Shown: positions 41,477 through 50,530 of the stretch, piece after piece
How the letters are laid out: every line of letters begins with the position of its first letter
Numbering within the stretch: position 1 is the stretch's first letter
Assembly: GCA_027922465.2 (NCBI GenBank)
Contig: BQMF02000020.1
Coordinates: forward strand, 1,674,001 to 1,738,000
From: Turritopsis dohrnii
Lineage: Eukaryota; Cnidaria; Hydrozoa; Anthoathecata; Oceaniidae
Reading direction: 5' to 3'
DNA length: 64,000 nucleotides
The notes under the pieces: model-generated
Told to the model about the DNA's origin: nothing
The model's database searches: none
What the model saw: only the letters and a program-made list of their open reading frames with translations
Program-made: the position numbers and the translations under genes

Positions 41477-41952
41477 TAATAACATGAAAACAGGACTGAA
41501 AGGGAAGGAAAATCTGGTCCTTATAATGAAATTTTCTATAATTATTACCATTTAGAATCTATAATGGTAACCTTATCACGGACGGAAGATGATTGGTTGA
41601 CGAATTTACCGGCAAAATTAATTTATTTTCAGGATGAGGTGACTGTCTTTGATGTAAATAGCATGCTAGCTGGCAATTCTGGTAAATTTGAATTCTTGAA
41701 ACTGAACACTCTGTTGAACAAACAAAAAACAGCGTAGGCTCGGGGCCTCCTGATCCGATGATGGATGGATGTTGATGGTTGACTTTAAGCCTTTTATTTC
41801 TTTAGCAGTTTTAAAAATGTTAGTAAAGTTATTATCTCAGGATATTGCTTACACCCATTTCGCACCTCTCCTTTGGGAAATGAAAGTAAATGTTTTGGGA
41901 TTTCTGAAAAATTGTGCTCCCTCCTCTCTCGTGGTCTTGGATTAGCTATATA

Positions 41953-42349
41953 CTTTTTTACGGGGAGAAAGTTTTGCGTTTTCGCGTTTTTTGGTCATTT
42001 TCGCGAAAGTTTCGCGGATGCGCGAAAGTTTATCCCACGCAATATGGCCTAGGACAACCGATTTGTGAAAGTTAAATTGAAGAAAAAAAACAAAAACCCA
42101 CTTTCACGTGTTTTTCTTTCAACAATAGCTACAGTCTAAATCAATAATTCTCTATCTTATTCATAAAAATTTCAAAATATTTAGAGAGAAAAAATTGCAC
42201 AAAAACCGAAGATCGTGAAAGTTAATCCCACGCAAAATTTAGTTTTCTAGTTGAAAGCGAAATATTATTTTATATACACAAACTCATTTGCAAAAGTAAA
42301 TTCCTAAAACTTCGCGTTTTTTTCCTCGCGAAACTTTCTCCCCGTAAAG
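41953..42349. mobile_element. 397-bp TA-duplication MITE
   Basis: The ends read CTTTTTTACGGGGAGAAAG and, at the right, the complement of CTTTACGGGGAGAAAGTTTC. TA flanks are at 41951-41952 and 42350-42351. Inside, GCGCGAAAGTTTATCCCACG and GATCGTGAAAGTTAATCCCA are internal direct repeats. Confidence 0.75.
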
Positions 42350-42351
42350 TA

Positions 42352-43247
42352 GATATGAATGTTTTATGAAACTTTACGTCATGGCATGAAAAAAGATTTA
42401 TCAGAAAAAACAATATTTTGATGTGAGATCCTTGCAGCCATTATTACATTTTTCATTGCTACTAGCAGTAACAACAATTATGGAAGTGGGGAAATCAGAC
42501 ATTAGCGATGGAGAAGAATTGAGAAGACTCAAGCAAAATATGCTGATATCCCACAATAACAACTACTAAGTGTAGAAAATTGTTAACAATCTATGGTTAC
42601 TTGCAAAAAAATAAAAAGGAAATCAACAAATCAATGTATATATTTGTGGTGTTGCATACCTAAAAGGAAATCCTGTCCTTCATGATGTAATCAATCACAT
42701 TAAATGCTGTTGGATCTCTGTAATCATCCATTTATTTTAATTTTCTGAAAGGATTTTCTTAATTTTTCTTAAATTCTAAGAAACCGATATATTCATCCCA
42801 GTCAAACTATACTCAAAAAATACTGGTTTTACCTCCAAAGCTCTGCAGTGGAGTGTTTACAGTAACTTCCTCATAAAATGGAAATTCACATATATAACTG
42901 TTTATTACGGTTATTTTGACACTTTTTTCGACTGAATTATGTGTCAAATGAATAACCTGATCTTCATGAAGTTGCAATGATATAACAGTTTAACTGATTA
43001 TGTATATGAAATGCCCAAACCCAAGTCACAGCAATAATTTTCATCTGAAAAAAGAATTTTATATACTCTTTTATTTGTTGAGTGATGTGCCATGGGGGAG
43101 TCAACGGGTGCGATCTTTTTATTCTTAAACTCGACCTTCCCTTTTATTTTTTCACAATACATTCCTGTAGTTCTTTCTAAATGGCCCTTATATACAATAG
43201 TATTTCATTTTTTTCTACATGATCTATTTTAGAAGATAAGATAAGTA
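42352..43247. other. 5' flank of ITPA
   Basis: The stretch ends in CTATTTTAG just before the coding region, which looks like a splice acceptor. A 5' UTR intron is therefore likely. No other gene is seen. Confidence 0.4.
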
Positions 43248-43868
43248 ATGACTTCCAAAAAGGTGATCGTTTTTGTGACTGGAAATGAAAATAAACTGAA
43301 AGAAGTACTTCAGATTTTAGGTGACACTTTTCCTTGGACAGTCACCTCAAAGAAGATAGATTTGCCAGAACTCCAAGGAGAACCTGATGATATTAGTCGA
43401 AATAAATGCAAAATAGCTGCTGATATGGTTAAAGGACCAGTTATAGTTGAAGACACGTGTCTCTGTTTCAATGCATTGGGCGGATTACCTGGTCCATATA
43501 TAAAAAGCTTTCTTGAAAAACTCAAGTTAAATGGACTACATAGACTCTTGGCTGGATGGGAAGATAAAACCGCTTATGCACTTTGTACATTTGCATATTC
43601 TTCTGGAAAGCCTGGTGACGAAATAAAGCTATTCAGGGGCAAGACGCCTGGAAAAATCGTTGAAGCCCGTGGACCGCAAAAGTTTGGTTGGGATCCATGC
43701 TTTCAGCCTGACGGCTTTGAGGAGACATACGCTGAAATGAGTAAAGTTACGAAAAATGAAATTTCGCACCGAGGAAAAGCTTTGCAAGAATTAAAAAACT
43801 ATTTCGATCGTATGATCGAGACGGATGATAAATGTAACGAGCCTGTAGCAAAAAAACCAAAAGAATAG
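43248..43868 (+). CDS. ITPA: inosine triphosphate pyrophosphatase
   Basis: ITPA hydrolyses ITP, dITP and XTP to monophosphates, clearing deaminated purines from the nucleotide pool in the cytosol. The 206-residue ORF spans the whole Ham1/ITPA fold: [10 protein letters not shown] near the N-terminus (phosphate-binding), [20 protein letters not shown] in the middle, and [11 protein letters not shown]...TYAEM...ISHRGKAL at the C-terminal side. It is about 12 residues longer than the human enzyme because of a charged, Lys-rich tail. The coding region has no introns, although the human gene has several and neighbouring genes here are intron-rich. An acceptor-like CTATTTTAG lies at 43223-43231, 16 bp upstream of the ATG, so a 5' UTR intron may exist. 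Confidence 0.95.
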   Translation: MTSKKVIVFVTGNENKLKEVLQILGDTFPWTVTSKKIDLPELQGEPDDISRNKCKIAADMVKGPVIVEDTCLCFNALGGLPGPYIKSFLEKLKLNGLHRLLAGWEDKTAYALCTFAYSSGKPGDEIKLFRGKTPGKIVEARGPQKFGWDPCFQPDGFEETYAEMSKVTKNEISHRGKALQELKNYFDRMIETDDKCNEPVAKKPKE

Positions 43869-44214
43869 CATTTTATCTTCCAGATAATGAATGAAATTGG
43901 TACGACTTAGCGAATGTCCGAGTGTTACGACTAAACGGGAGTCTACTGTAGTCTGAAATGAAGTTCGGTTTCGAAATCTCTTCAAAAATTTGAAAGTATA
44001 TACTTCTACAACCCCAATGACTGATGTTATTTTTTCGCATTTTATGGTAATACCAATAGGGTTCTATATGGAAAGTATTGTAAACAACTAAATAAGAAAC
44101 CATCTGATATACAATGGGACAAAAAATACGTATATTGTTCATATAAACGTTCTATCTGCACCAACCCATATCAACTAACCTCGAGAGTTTCCCTGGGTTA
44201 GTATCACGTGGCTC
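43869..44214. other. convergent intergenic region
   Basis: Short stretch between the ITPA stop and the 3' end of the second cysteine-rich gene. No features seen. Confidence 0.4.
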
Positions 44215-44685
44215 TCAACTATATTTGAGTCTGCAATTGTTCTTGCATTTAATTGCCAATCCACTACATCGAAACGTGTTGATGATATCATCTGATGCTG
44301 CCTGACACAGTCCTAGGTCTGCTTCACAATCTCTTAGGCATTTCTTTTTGGGATATTTACCGTCACGTGCTTGAAGTTTTGTCAGCGAATCACGATGTGC
44401 AATGTACTGTTGATATACGCTGTTGCTATATGGGTTCGGCATATTTTTCTGGCGTTCTTCTACGACATTTTCGAATTTTGAAGAATTCGACGGAAAACTA
44501 TATAATCTTTCGCAGAGTGCATTGCATCTCTTGTTGGTCACAATGCAATTTCTGTTCGTATCCTCACACGATATGTTTTTACAAACATTAAAGCATATTT
44601 TTAATCGTTTCTGGTCCCCCTGGTTCGTCGAACACGTGTTTTGAATGAATGCTGTCAACCCTAAAACTACCAACAGGTACTTCAT
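44215..44685 (-). CDS. secreted cysteine-rich protein with two six-Cys helical repeats
   Basis: Single-exon, 156 residues. The ATG at 44685 was chosen because a hydrophobic signal peptide (KYLLVVLGLTAF) follows directly; the longer open frame has no such head. Two cysteine repeats flank a 50-residue Ser/Asn-rich linker. The first reads C-x3-C-x4-C-x6-C-x6-C-x3-C (CFNVC...CNALC). The second reads C-x3-C-x6-C-x12-C-x6-C-x3-C (CLRDCEADLGLC...CKNNC). The second is nearly superimposable on the last repeat of the 9864-10505 gene, including DCEAD. No named family is recognised. A possible acceptor, CTTAG, 7 bp before the ATG hints at a 5' UTR intron. Expected to be extracellular; function unknown. 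Confidence 0.75.
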   Translation of the reverse strand: MKYLLVVLGLTAFIQNTCSTNQGDQKRLKICFNVCKNISCEDTNRNCIVTNKRCNALCERLYSFPSNSSKFENVVEERQKNMPNPYSNSVYQQYIAHRDSLTKLQARDGKYPKKKCLRDCEADLGLCQAASDDIINTFRCSGLAIKCKNNCRLKYS

Positions 44686-45377
44686 CTCAGCTCTAAGGAA
44701 AAAGCGTAAGAAATCTTTAACAAGATAACGAATCAAAGTCAGTGATTACGTTAATACTTTTATCAAACAAAGGATACTCTAAAACTACCGTCGACTCATT
44801 CAAAAAGTCATTCACGTTTTGTATACCACTAAAAACTTAATTAAAACTTAAGAGGCTGATTTCAAGTCATGTGATTTAACTTCATATCGGGTTGGTCGTT
44901 GTACTAACTATTCTATTTGGTTTCAAAGTTACTTAAATCAATCGAAAGTTTCCAAGTAGATTCTATATTGCGTAAGACTGTTTAACAGTATTTCATGCCA
45001 GTCTTTTGTTTTGACCAACGACGTGAAAGTCAACCCGACATGAGTTTGACGTTTTGACCGACGACGTGAAAATCAACCCGACATGAGTTTGACGTTGTTT
45101 CTTCATGTAAACGGTTTAATCTTTAAAGCAAGAAACAGATATTTAAACATTCCCAACATGAAATCTCATGTAAATATGTTCCTAAATACTTTTTATTTCT
45201 CCACCTTGGTTTGCATATCCATCTTCCCATCTTCTCAACAGTTTATAACGAACGACAAAAATGCACTATAGTTTGCTGACAACACAAGCTTTCTTATAGC
45301 TAGTAAACTGACACCAATACGATCATTTTTCCATTTTTAGTTATCTATTTTACGTCAGCATTTTTTTACTATTTGTC

Positions 45378-46326
45378 ATGCCATTGTTGTTGTTTTTTCT
45401 TTCTTTTTTTCTTCCAAAGCTGTATGGGTTTAGCGTAGATCATCGGAAATCAAACTTAATCCCTGTAGTTGTGCCGAAGTGGTTGTTGTGTCAACCACTG
45501 GAATCGCTAAAGAACGACATACAACCAAACATCTTTGTGACGAGTGCTTATATCGTTCTTGAGAAAAGTATCGGCTTTGACGAGGCGTCAACTATTCGAG
45601 ATTTTTGGCCGAATCTCGGACGGTTCTCACAAAGTCTGTCAGTTATAACGACCTTGATGCCTGCTATAAAGAGAAGTCCCAGTATATTTTTATTATGTAG
45701 AATTAGTAAGAAACATGACAGAACATATGTAGTCGCTTTTGATCGAATTCGTTTCGTCGAAATATTTTTTTTTTAGTTAAACATTTAAAAAGAACTTGGC
45801 ATTGCAAAAAAATCATTTTGTTTGTTGCTTTGTTTGTTTGTGCTATTTCTTCATGTTTGTTGTCATATAAACAGTTGATTTAACTGTGTGATGACGATTT
45901 CTCAGTTTATTTGCAAGCACAAAATGTTGTCACAATGTTAATATTGTTGATGACAATGATATTTTTAGAATTTTTTTTTAGATCTTTAAGAATTATCATA
46001 AAACAAAAGCCTGTACAAACAAAAAGAAACATTCATGCATGCAGGTGTTCTAAAAATATAGAAATATATTTTATATCTTTAAAAACATATGTTTTACATA
46101 AACTTATGTTTTACAAAAGAATGAACTGCATTTCCGAATTCATTTAGTGCATTTTTCACTTTTTGTGTGATGTTAAGTTTATAACAGTATTCTCTTGTAT
46201 ACTATGCACAGTAAAAACTTAGCGACCACTTTCGGGGACAAACTTTGTGCCTGTTGCTTTAGAGATGTATCACACGCGAGGGAACACGAAGAGGCTTTGC
46301 GACGTTTAAATAAACTATCAAAATGA
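45378..46326 (+). CDS. tentative two-exon secreted protein, unrecognised
   Basis: Exon 1 (45378-45705) starts with a strongly hydrophobic leader (MPLLLFFLSFFLP), a good signal peptide. It ends at a donor reading GTAAGAAAC. Exon 2 (46223-46326) follows the acceptor ACTTAG and ends in TGA. The junction keeps frame and gives 143 residues ending in a LCACCFRDVSHAREHEEALRR region. Exon 1 alone is open to 45776. Evidence is limited to a signal peptide, splice motifs and amphipathic character. The two exons might belong to different transcripts. Confidence 0.4.
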
Positions 46327-46707
46327 TACTTTTGCAAGCTGACCACCTCCCAAGTAAAACGTTCTTTTGGTTTTCCTTTCATTTATTTGTGAAAGGTTAC
46401 TTGCTTGAGGTCTATTCTATAACTACAGACGAGTTTGTAGACGAGTCACAGACGAGTGTAGACGACTACAGACGAGTCACAGACGAGTCACAGACGAGTC
46501 ACAGACGAGTGTAGACGAGTCAAAAATGATTGTAGACGAATAGCAAATAAGTTTAAACAAGTTAAGAATGACTTTGAGGTTTGATTTACCAAATAATTTT
46601 GTTGCAAATTATATAAAGCAGAGGAAATAATTTTTTGGGTTGTAAAGTACATAAAGGAAAGACAACTATTGACTTGGGTAATAATGAAAACGATTGCTTT
46701 GTACTAT

Positions 46708-46872
46708 CAGTGGCGGATCTAGAGGTATGTCGAAATTTGTGTAGGAGAGCATTAACATAACTTGTGAATTCAATTTATATTACCAATGGGATTATTTGAA
46801 CGCTTTTCTTTTATGGTTAGATTGCTAACACTCTCCTACACAAATTTCGACATACCTCTAGATCCGCCACTG
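46708..46872. mobile_element. 165-bp MITE with CAGTGGCGGATCTAG ends
   Basis: The inverted ends, more than 35 bp long, start CAGTGGCGGATCTAGAGGTA. The 5-bp duplication ACTAT lies at 46703-46707 and 46873-46877. It is inserted in the Mutator-like element. Confidence 0.85.
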
Positions 46873-47461
46873 ACTATGTAACACAACTTCTATTATGAGA
46901 ATAAACACAACTTTCAAGAAAAAGAAAAATTAAAACTTCATTGCTCTTCAAACATTCAACATGTCTATGAAGTTATTGCACACTGGAACAACCTAAGAAC
47001 AAGCTAGAACAAACTAAGAACAGTCAAGAGCAAAAAAAAAGAACGTTAACTAGCATGGAAGAAGAGTTTGGTACAATTAGTTCTGAAATGCTTGCTGCGT
47101 AGAACCCAGGTTTATCCATCCCATCCTGAAACACTTCCTTGCATAGATAGCTAGCTCTCTTTGTGATGTGAAATGGTGTGAAATGGTTATAGTACTCATA
47201 ACATACTATAATAACAATGTCTCCTCAAGCAACCTCGAACCCAGGACTTCTTCTCATTTCTGACAGGAAGACAGCTCATTCTCAACGCTCCCCGCTCATC
47301 TAGGCTGTCAGAAAACGAATAGAGGCGCTGAAATTGAGGCTACTCAGCAGGATCAGTATTTAAAAGAGAGAGGACGTGATTCGCTTGTTCCCAGTGCCCT
47401 GTTTTCGTTACACACTTTTTTCATAAGCAATATTGTTGTAAAGCAACACAGGTGTAAAACT

Positions 47462-47521
47462 CGAATAAGCACCCTGGGTGCTTATCAAACTTTTGATTTT
47501 CACCCTGGGCGCTTATTCGAA
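47462..47521. repeat. hairpin repeat
   Basis: TCGAATAAGCACCCTGGGTG on the left and CACCCTGGGCGCTTATTCGA on the right pair with few mismatches. It could be a tiny palindromic transposon. No target duplication was resolved. Confidence 0.55.
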
Positions 47522-47555
47522 TCATTATGGTATGCAAAAAAGGCAGTGAATTTAC

Positions 47556-47878
47556 CTCCTGTTATCACACAATCATCGTCGTCGCTACTGATTTCCATCG
47601 CTTCTTGCTTCGCTTCATCACTACCAAAACCTAATTAAGTGAGAAGGGGGTGTAGTGGTAGGGATTATAGTTTTTGTCTCGTCACCAGAAACATGATTCA
47701 TTTACACGAATCTTTTCCCAAAATGCTCGAAGGCAAGATATTTTCCAACAGAAAAAAAATAACAACATATAAATAAATAAAAAATAAGCATACCCTGAAA
47801 TTTAACTTTTGTGGCAACCCTTTTTTGGGGGCCTTCGTCCATCTTTTTCGGGGTTATATCCTGTCGTTTTTTCTCCAT
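47556..47878 (-). CDS. two-exon coding fragment inside the Mutator-like element
   Basis: Exon 1 (47794-47878) starts at an ATG and reads MEKKRQDITPKK, then ends at a GGTATGC donor. The intron of 163 bp ends in CTTAATTAG. Exon 2 (47556-47630) reads GFGSDEAKQEAMEISSDDD, then CVITG, and ends at a GTAAAT donor; no further exon was found. The product start is basic, then acidic, with DDDCVI resembling a SUMO-interaction motif. The frame is kept across the intron. It may be the 5' end of a host gene captured by the element, or an element-encoded accessory gene. It is partial as seen. Confidence 0.45.
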
Positions 47879-48198
47879 TATTTTATCGTTTATTTTGTTT
47901 GCAAGCTACACTTCTTTCACAAATCGTGTTACACCTTACAACATTTTGTTAACACATTCGAAAGTGAAAGATCAGCTAGGTCTCCTTCGCTTTTGAAGAG
48001 ACAGAGTATGGCGACATGAACCAAAAACGGTTTGTCGGTTAAAATCATTTCATTGGTAGGAAAATTTACGAGTAAATATAAAATAAAATAAAATATGTAC
48101 GTGTGCGTAACATCTTCTTCATGTTTCGGTTAAGAGGGAGCGGTAAAGAAGTTTATTTGAGAAAAAGGATCGTGAAATAAGTTGTGTGGAGGAGTGCA

Positions 48199-48207
<9 letters not shown>

Positions 48208-48232
<25 letters not shown>
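48208..48232. repeat. (TA)n microsatellite
   Basis: Pure TA dinucleotide run within the Mutator-like element. Confidence 0.9.
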
Positions 48233-48233
<1 letters not shown>

Positions 48234-48675
48234 ACAATGGAATATATGGAACAATGAAAACAGCATAAAAGAATAATGCTCAGGCTTTAAAAAGTTATGC
48301 TCACATTCGTGTTGAGAAAATCTATATCGTGGAATGATTGTTACCTCCAGCGGACCACACATGAAATGCTAGCATGTAATGATGTAACAATCGTACTTCA
48401 TACGACGTCATCCATTCCTTCATTTTTATACGTTTGTATCTGGCCTACATTAATCTCTGACTCGTCTACGATCATTTTTGACTGGCCTACAATCATTTTT
48501 GACTCGTTTACACTCGTCTGTGACTCGTCTACACTTGTCTGTGACTCGTCTGTGACTCGTCTGTGACTCGTCTGTGGCTCGTCTACACTCGTCTGTGACT
48601 CGTCTGTAGTCGTCTACACTCGTCTGTGTCTCGTCTACAAACTCGTCTGTAGTTATAGAATAGATCCTTGCTTGA

Positions 48676-49391
48676 CCGTTAATAGAGGTAACCTTCAACA
48701 TTGGGACAATGTCATGGGACTATTTGACTATTGATGGATGTGAAAGTAATAGGGAGGGGTGTTTTAATTTTAATTTTTAATTGAAGTTTAATGGCAAATT
48801 CGGCAGGGACATTCACCCATTCACCGCTAATCAGGAGCTAGCCGCTACACAGAGATGACTATTATATTAGAGGTTACAATTTGGCAACAACAATGACACT
48901 CAAATGTTGAAAATTTCTTGAAGTTCACGCTTGTTGATCGATCTTGAGTTTTTTGCCGAATCCTTTGACAGAGTTGGAGGTACTCTTTTTTTTTAAAGGA
49001 TGAATTTTTATCACTGAACGGTAAAAAAATAATTTCAAGAACACAGGGGAACAGGAGAATGGAAAGCAGTAAATAGCACATAGAACAATGGAGACGAGGT
49101 CGTTAAATCAATTGAGATCATCAACATTCCTCCCATCAACAAACAGACTCTTAGTTTTACAAAAGTTTTTTGTTGGAGATGAGGGTTGAACCGTGGGAAC
49201 CTTTACACAGCCGTCCTGGTTTGTATGAAAGCTTATGTTTCTGTTTGAACAAAAGGTACGCTGTGCAAATGAAAATGTGGGATTGAAATCGTATCTTGCT
49301 TCAAGCCAGACAATAAATAGGCCCCATTTCACTTGCAATGAGCTACTCACTCTTGATTTGAAATTGATGCAAGAAGCAGCAATAAACAATC
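48676..49391. other. 5' flank of the ML-domain gene
   Basis: No supported coding sequence apart from the core promoter noted separately. Confidence 0.4.
49308..49318 (+). promoter_or_regulatory. TATA-like box of the ML-domain gene
   Basis: CAATAAATAGG lies about 75 bp upstream of the ATG at 49392. This leaves room for a start site near 49340 and a 50-base 5' UTR. Confidence 0.4.
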
Positions 49392-50513
49392 ATGTATTTT
49401 TTTCTGGCTGTCGGTCTTCTTAGTGTTGCCGTGAGCGGCGCTAAACTTGATGTCAAAAATTATTGCCAAAATCCTGGCATAAATGTTTTGGAAGTTGGAA
49501 CGAATGGCGGAAAAAACGTGGACAGAGATACAGTTCTCGCAGTTAAGTTCGACTCAAGCATACAGTTTGTGGCAAATGAGGAGATAAAGTTGAAGGTGGT
49601 CATCCAAAAGAGGATTTTTGGGTTTTACATAACCGCTCCCGAATTCATGTACTCTATAGTTTCAAAATATTTGGACCCCAATTTGAAGTATCTCGGTGGA
49701 AAGTAAGTATGAAAATATTTTAATCCACCTTTCTCATCGGCTTCAGAATCGGGCTGGCACGCAACACCAAAAACAAACATGTGGTTATTTCACATACTTT
49801 TATTTAGTTTGACAATCCATGAATTCAATTCAAATTTAAAGTGTTTCTTCTTTTAGGACCTTTCAGTTGGGTTGCCCCTATTTGAAGAAGTTCTTCAAAA
49901 CTTGTCCTCCACCGACCGGTGTTGCCACACAATCGGCTACCTTGAAACCATTTTTCGAAATCGCAGACAAAGTTGCTGGTAGTCTCGGCAGTTTTTTCGG
50001 TTCCGTAAGTCAAGTCATATTTTTCTGAAATCTGAATATCGTTTGATAAAACTTTGTCGCTTGAGTTTTGAAATTGTAAAGCGTTTACTTTAATCGCGTT
50101 AGTGTGTGCATTATTCGTTTCCAGAGCTCTTATGAAAGTGGAAATACTCAAATCTTTCGATATATTCGTTTTGCATATAATCTCGACTTCAAAGGATTTG
50201 AAATTTACATGGATTTTCATATTGGATCTTGCTTCTTCAAAAACAAACAAAAAATTCACAAATTCGCAGCAAAAAAATTAAAATCGGCAACAACAATGAA
50301 TAAAACTTTGGATAATAAAGTGGTTGTCACAATTGCAAAGTGTAAACCATTCTTTGCTTCTACCCAAAATAGCGTTTTCAGTTTATGTTGGATTGGAAAG
50401 AGATGCATTTTATGTTTTAGGGACCGATAAAAATCGCTGCTGAAGCAACAAGAATTTCCGACAATAGTAACGTCGTGGTGTGTATAAATGCTAACGTCAA
50501 TATTAAAATGTAA
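49392..50513 (+). CDS. secreted ML-domain (GM2-activator-like) lipid-binding protein
   Basis: Exons: 49392-49702, 49857-50004, 50421-50513. In frame, 183 residues. An N-terminal signal peptide (MYFFLAVGLLSVAVSG) is followed by a Cys near residue 24 and a beta-rich run. The stretch IKLKVVIQKRIFGFYITAPEF matches the LKVDLVLEKEVAGLWIKIP-type strand pair of GM2 activator. GCPYLKK...KTCPPP gives the middle cysteines, and the end SGPIKIAAEATR...VVVCINANVNIK matches the closing strands and last Cys. Such proteins lift lipids from membranes in lysosomes or bind them extracellularly. The longer frame at 50125-50447 in place of exon 3 lacks these strands and was judged intronic. A polyadenylation signal follows the stop by 11 bp. 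Confidence 0.65.
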
Positions 50514-50524
50514 AAAGTTTTGAG

Positions 50525-50530
50525 AATAAA
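50525..50530 (+). terminator. polyadenylation signal AATAAA
   Basis: Canonical hexamer 11 bp after the stop codon of the ML-domain gene. It supports the choice of the third exon. Confidence 0.6.

Larger units (their letters stand above)
46409..48666. mobile_element. Mutator-like element (2258 bp) with repeat-rich long termini
   Basis: The ends start GGTCTATTC and GGATCTATTC (one-base gap), then match along TATAACTACAGACGAG and further. The 9-bp repeat CTTGCTTGA lies just outside both ends (46400-46408, 48667-48675). A 9-bp duplication with GG-start long inverted termini is the usual signature of Mutator-like elements. Each terminus is a tandem array of 10-11-bp units (CAGACGAGTNNN): about 120 bp on the left and about 210 bp on the right. 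Inside are a 165-bp MITE, a hairpin at 47462-47521 and two spliced coding exons on the minus strand. No transposase was found. Confidence 0.8.

Noticed and set aside
47229..47300. Third copy of the palindromic CAACCTCG element
   Set aside because: Only one arm is recognisable and no duplication was found.
47300..47400. Plus-strand AEIEATQQDQYLKERGRD-like reading
   Set aside because: Protein-like for about 30 residues, but without start, stop or splice context inside the transposon. Noted only as a possible further captured scrap.
50125..50447. Open frame continuing the ML-domain gene after its second exon
   Set aside because: Lys/Phe-rich and not ML-like. The acceptor at 50419 with the downstream exon restores the expected final strands, so this was treated as intron.
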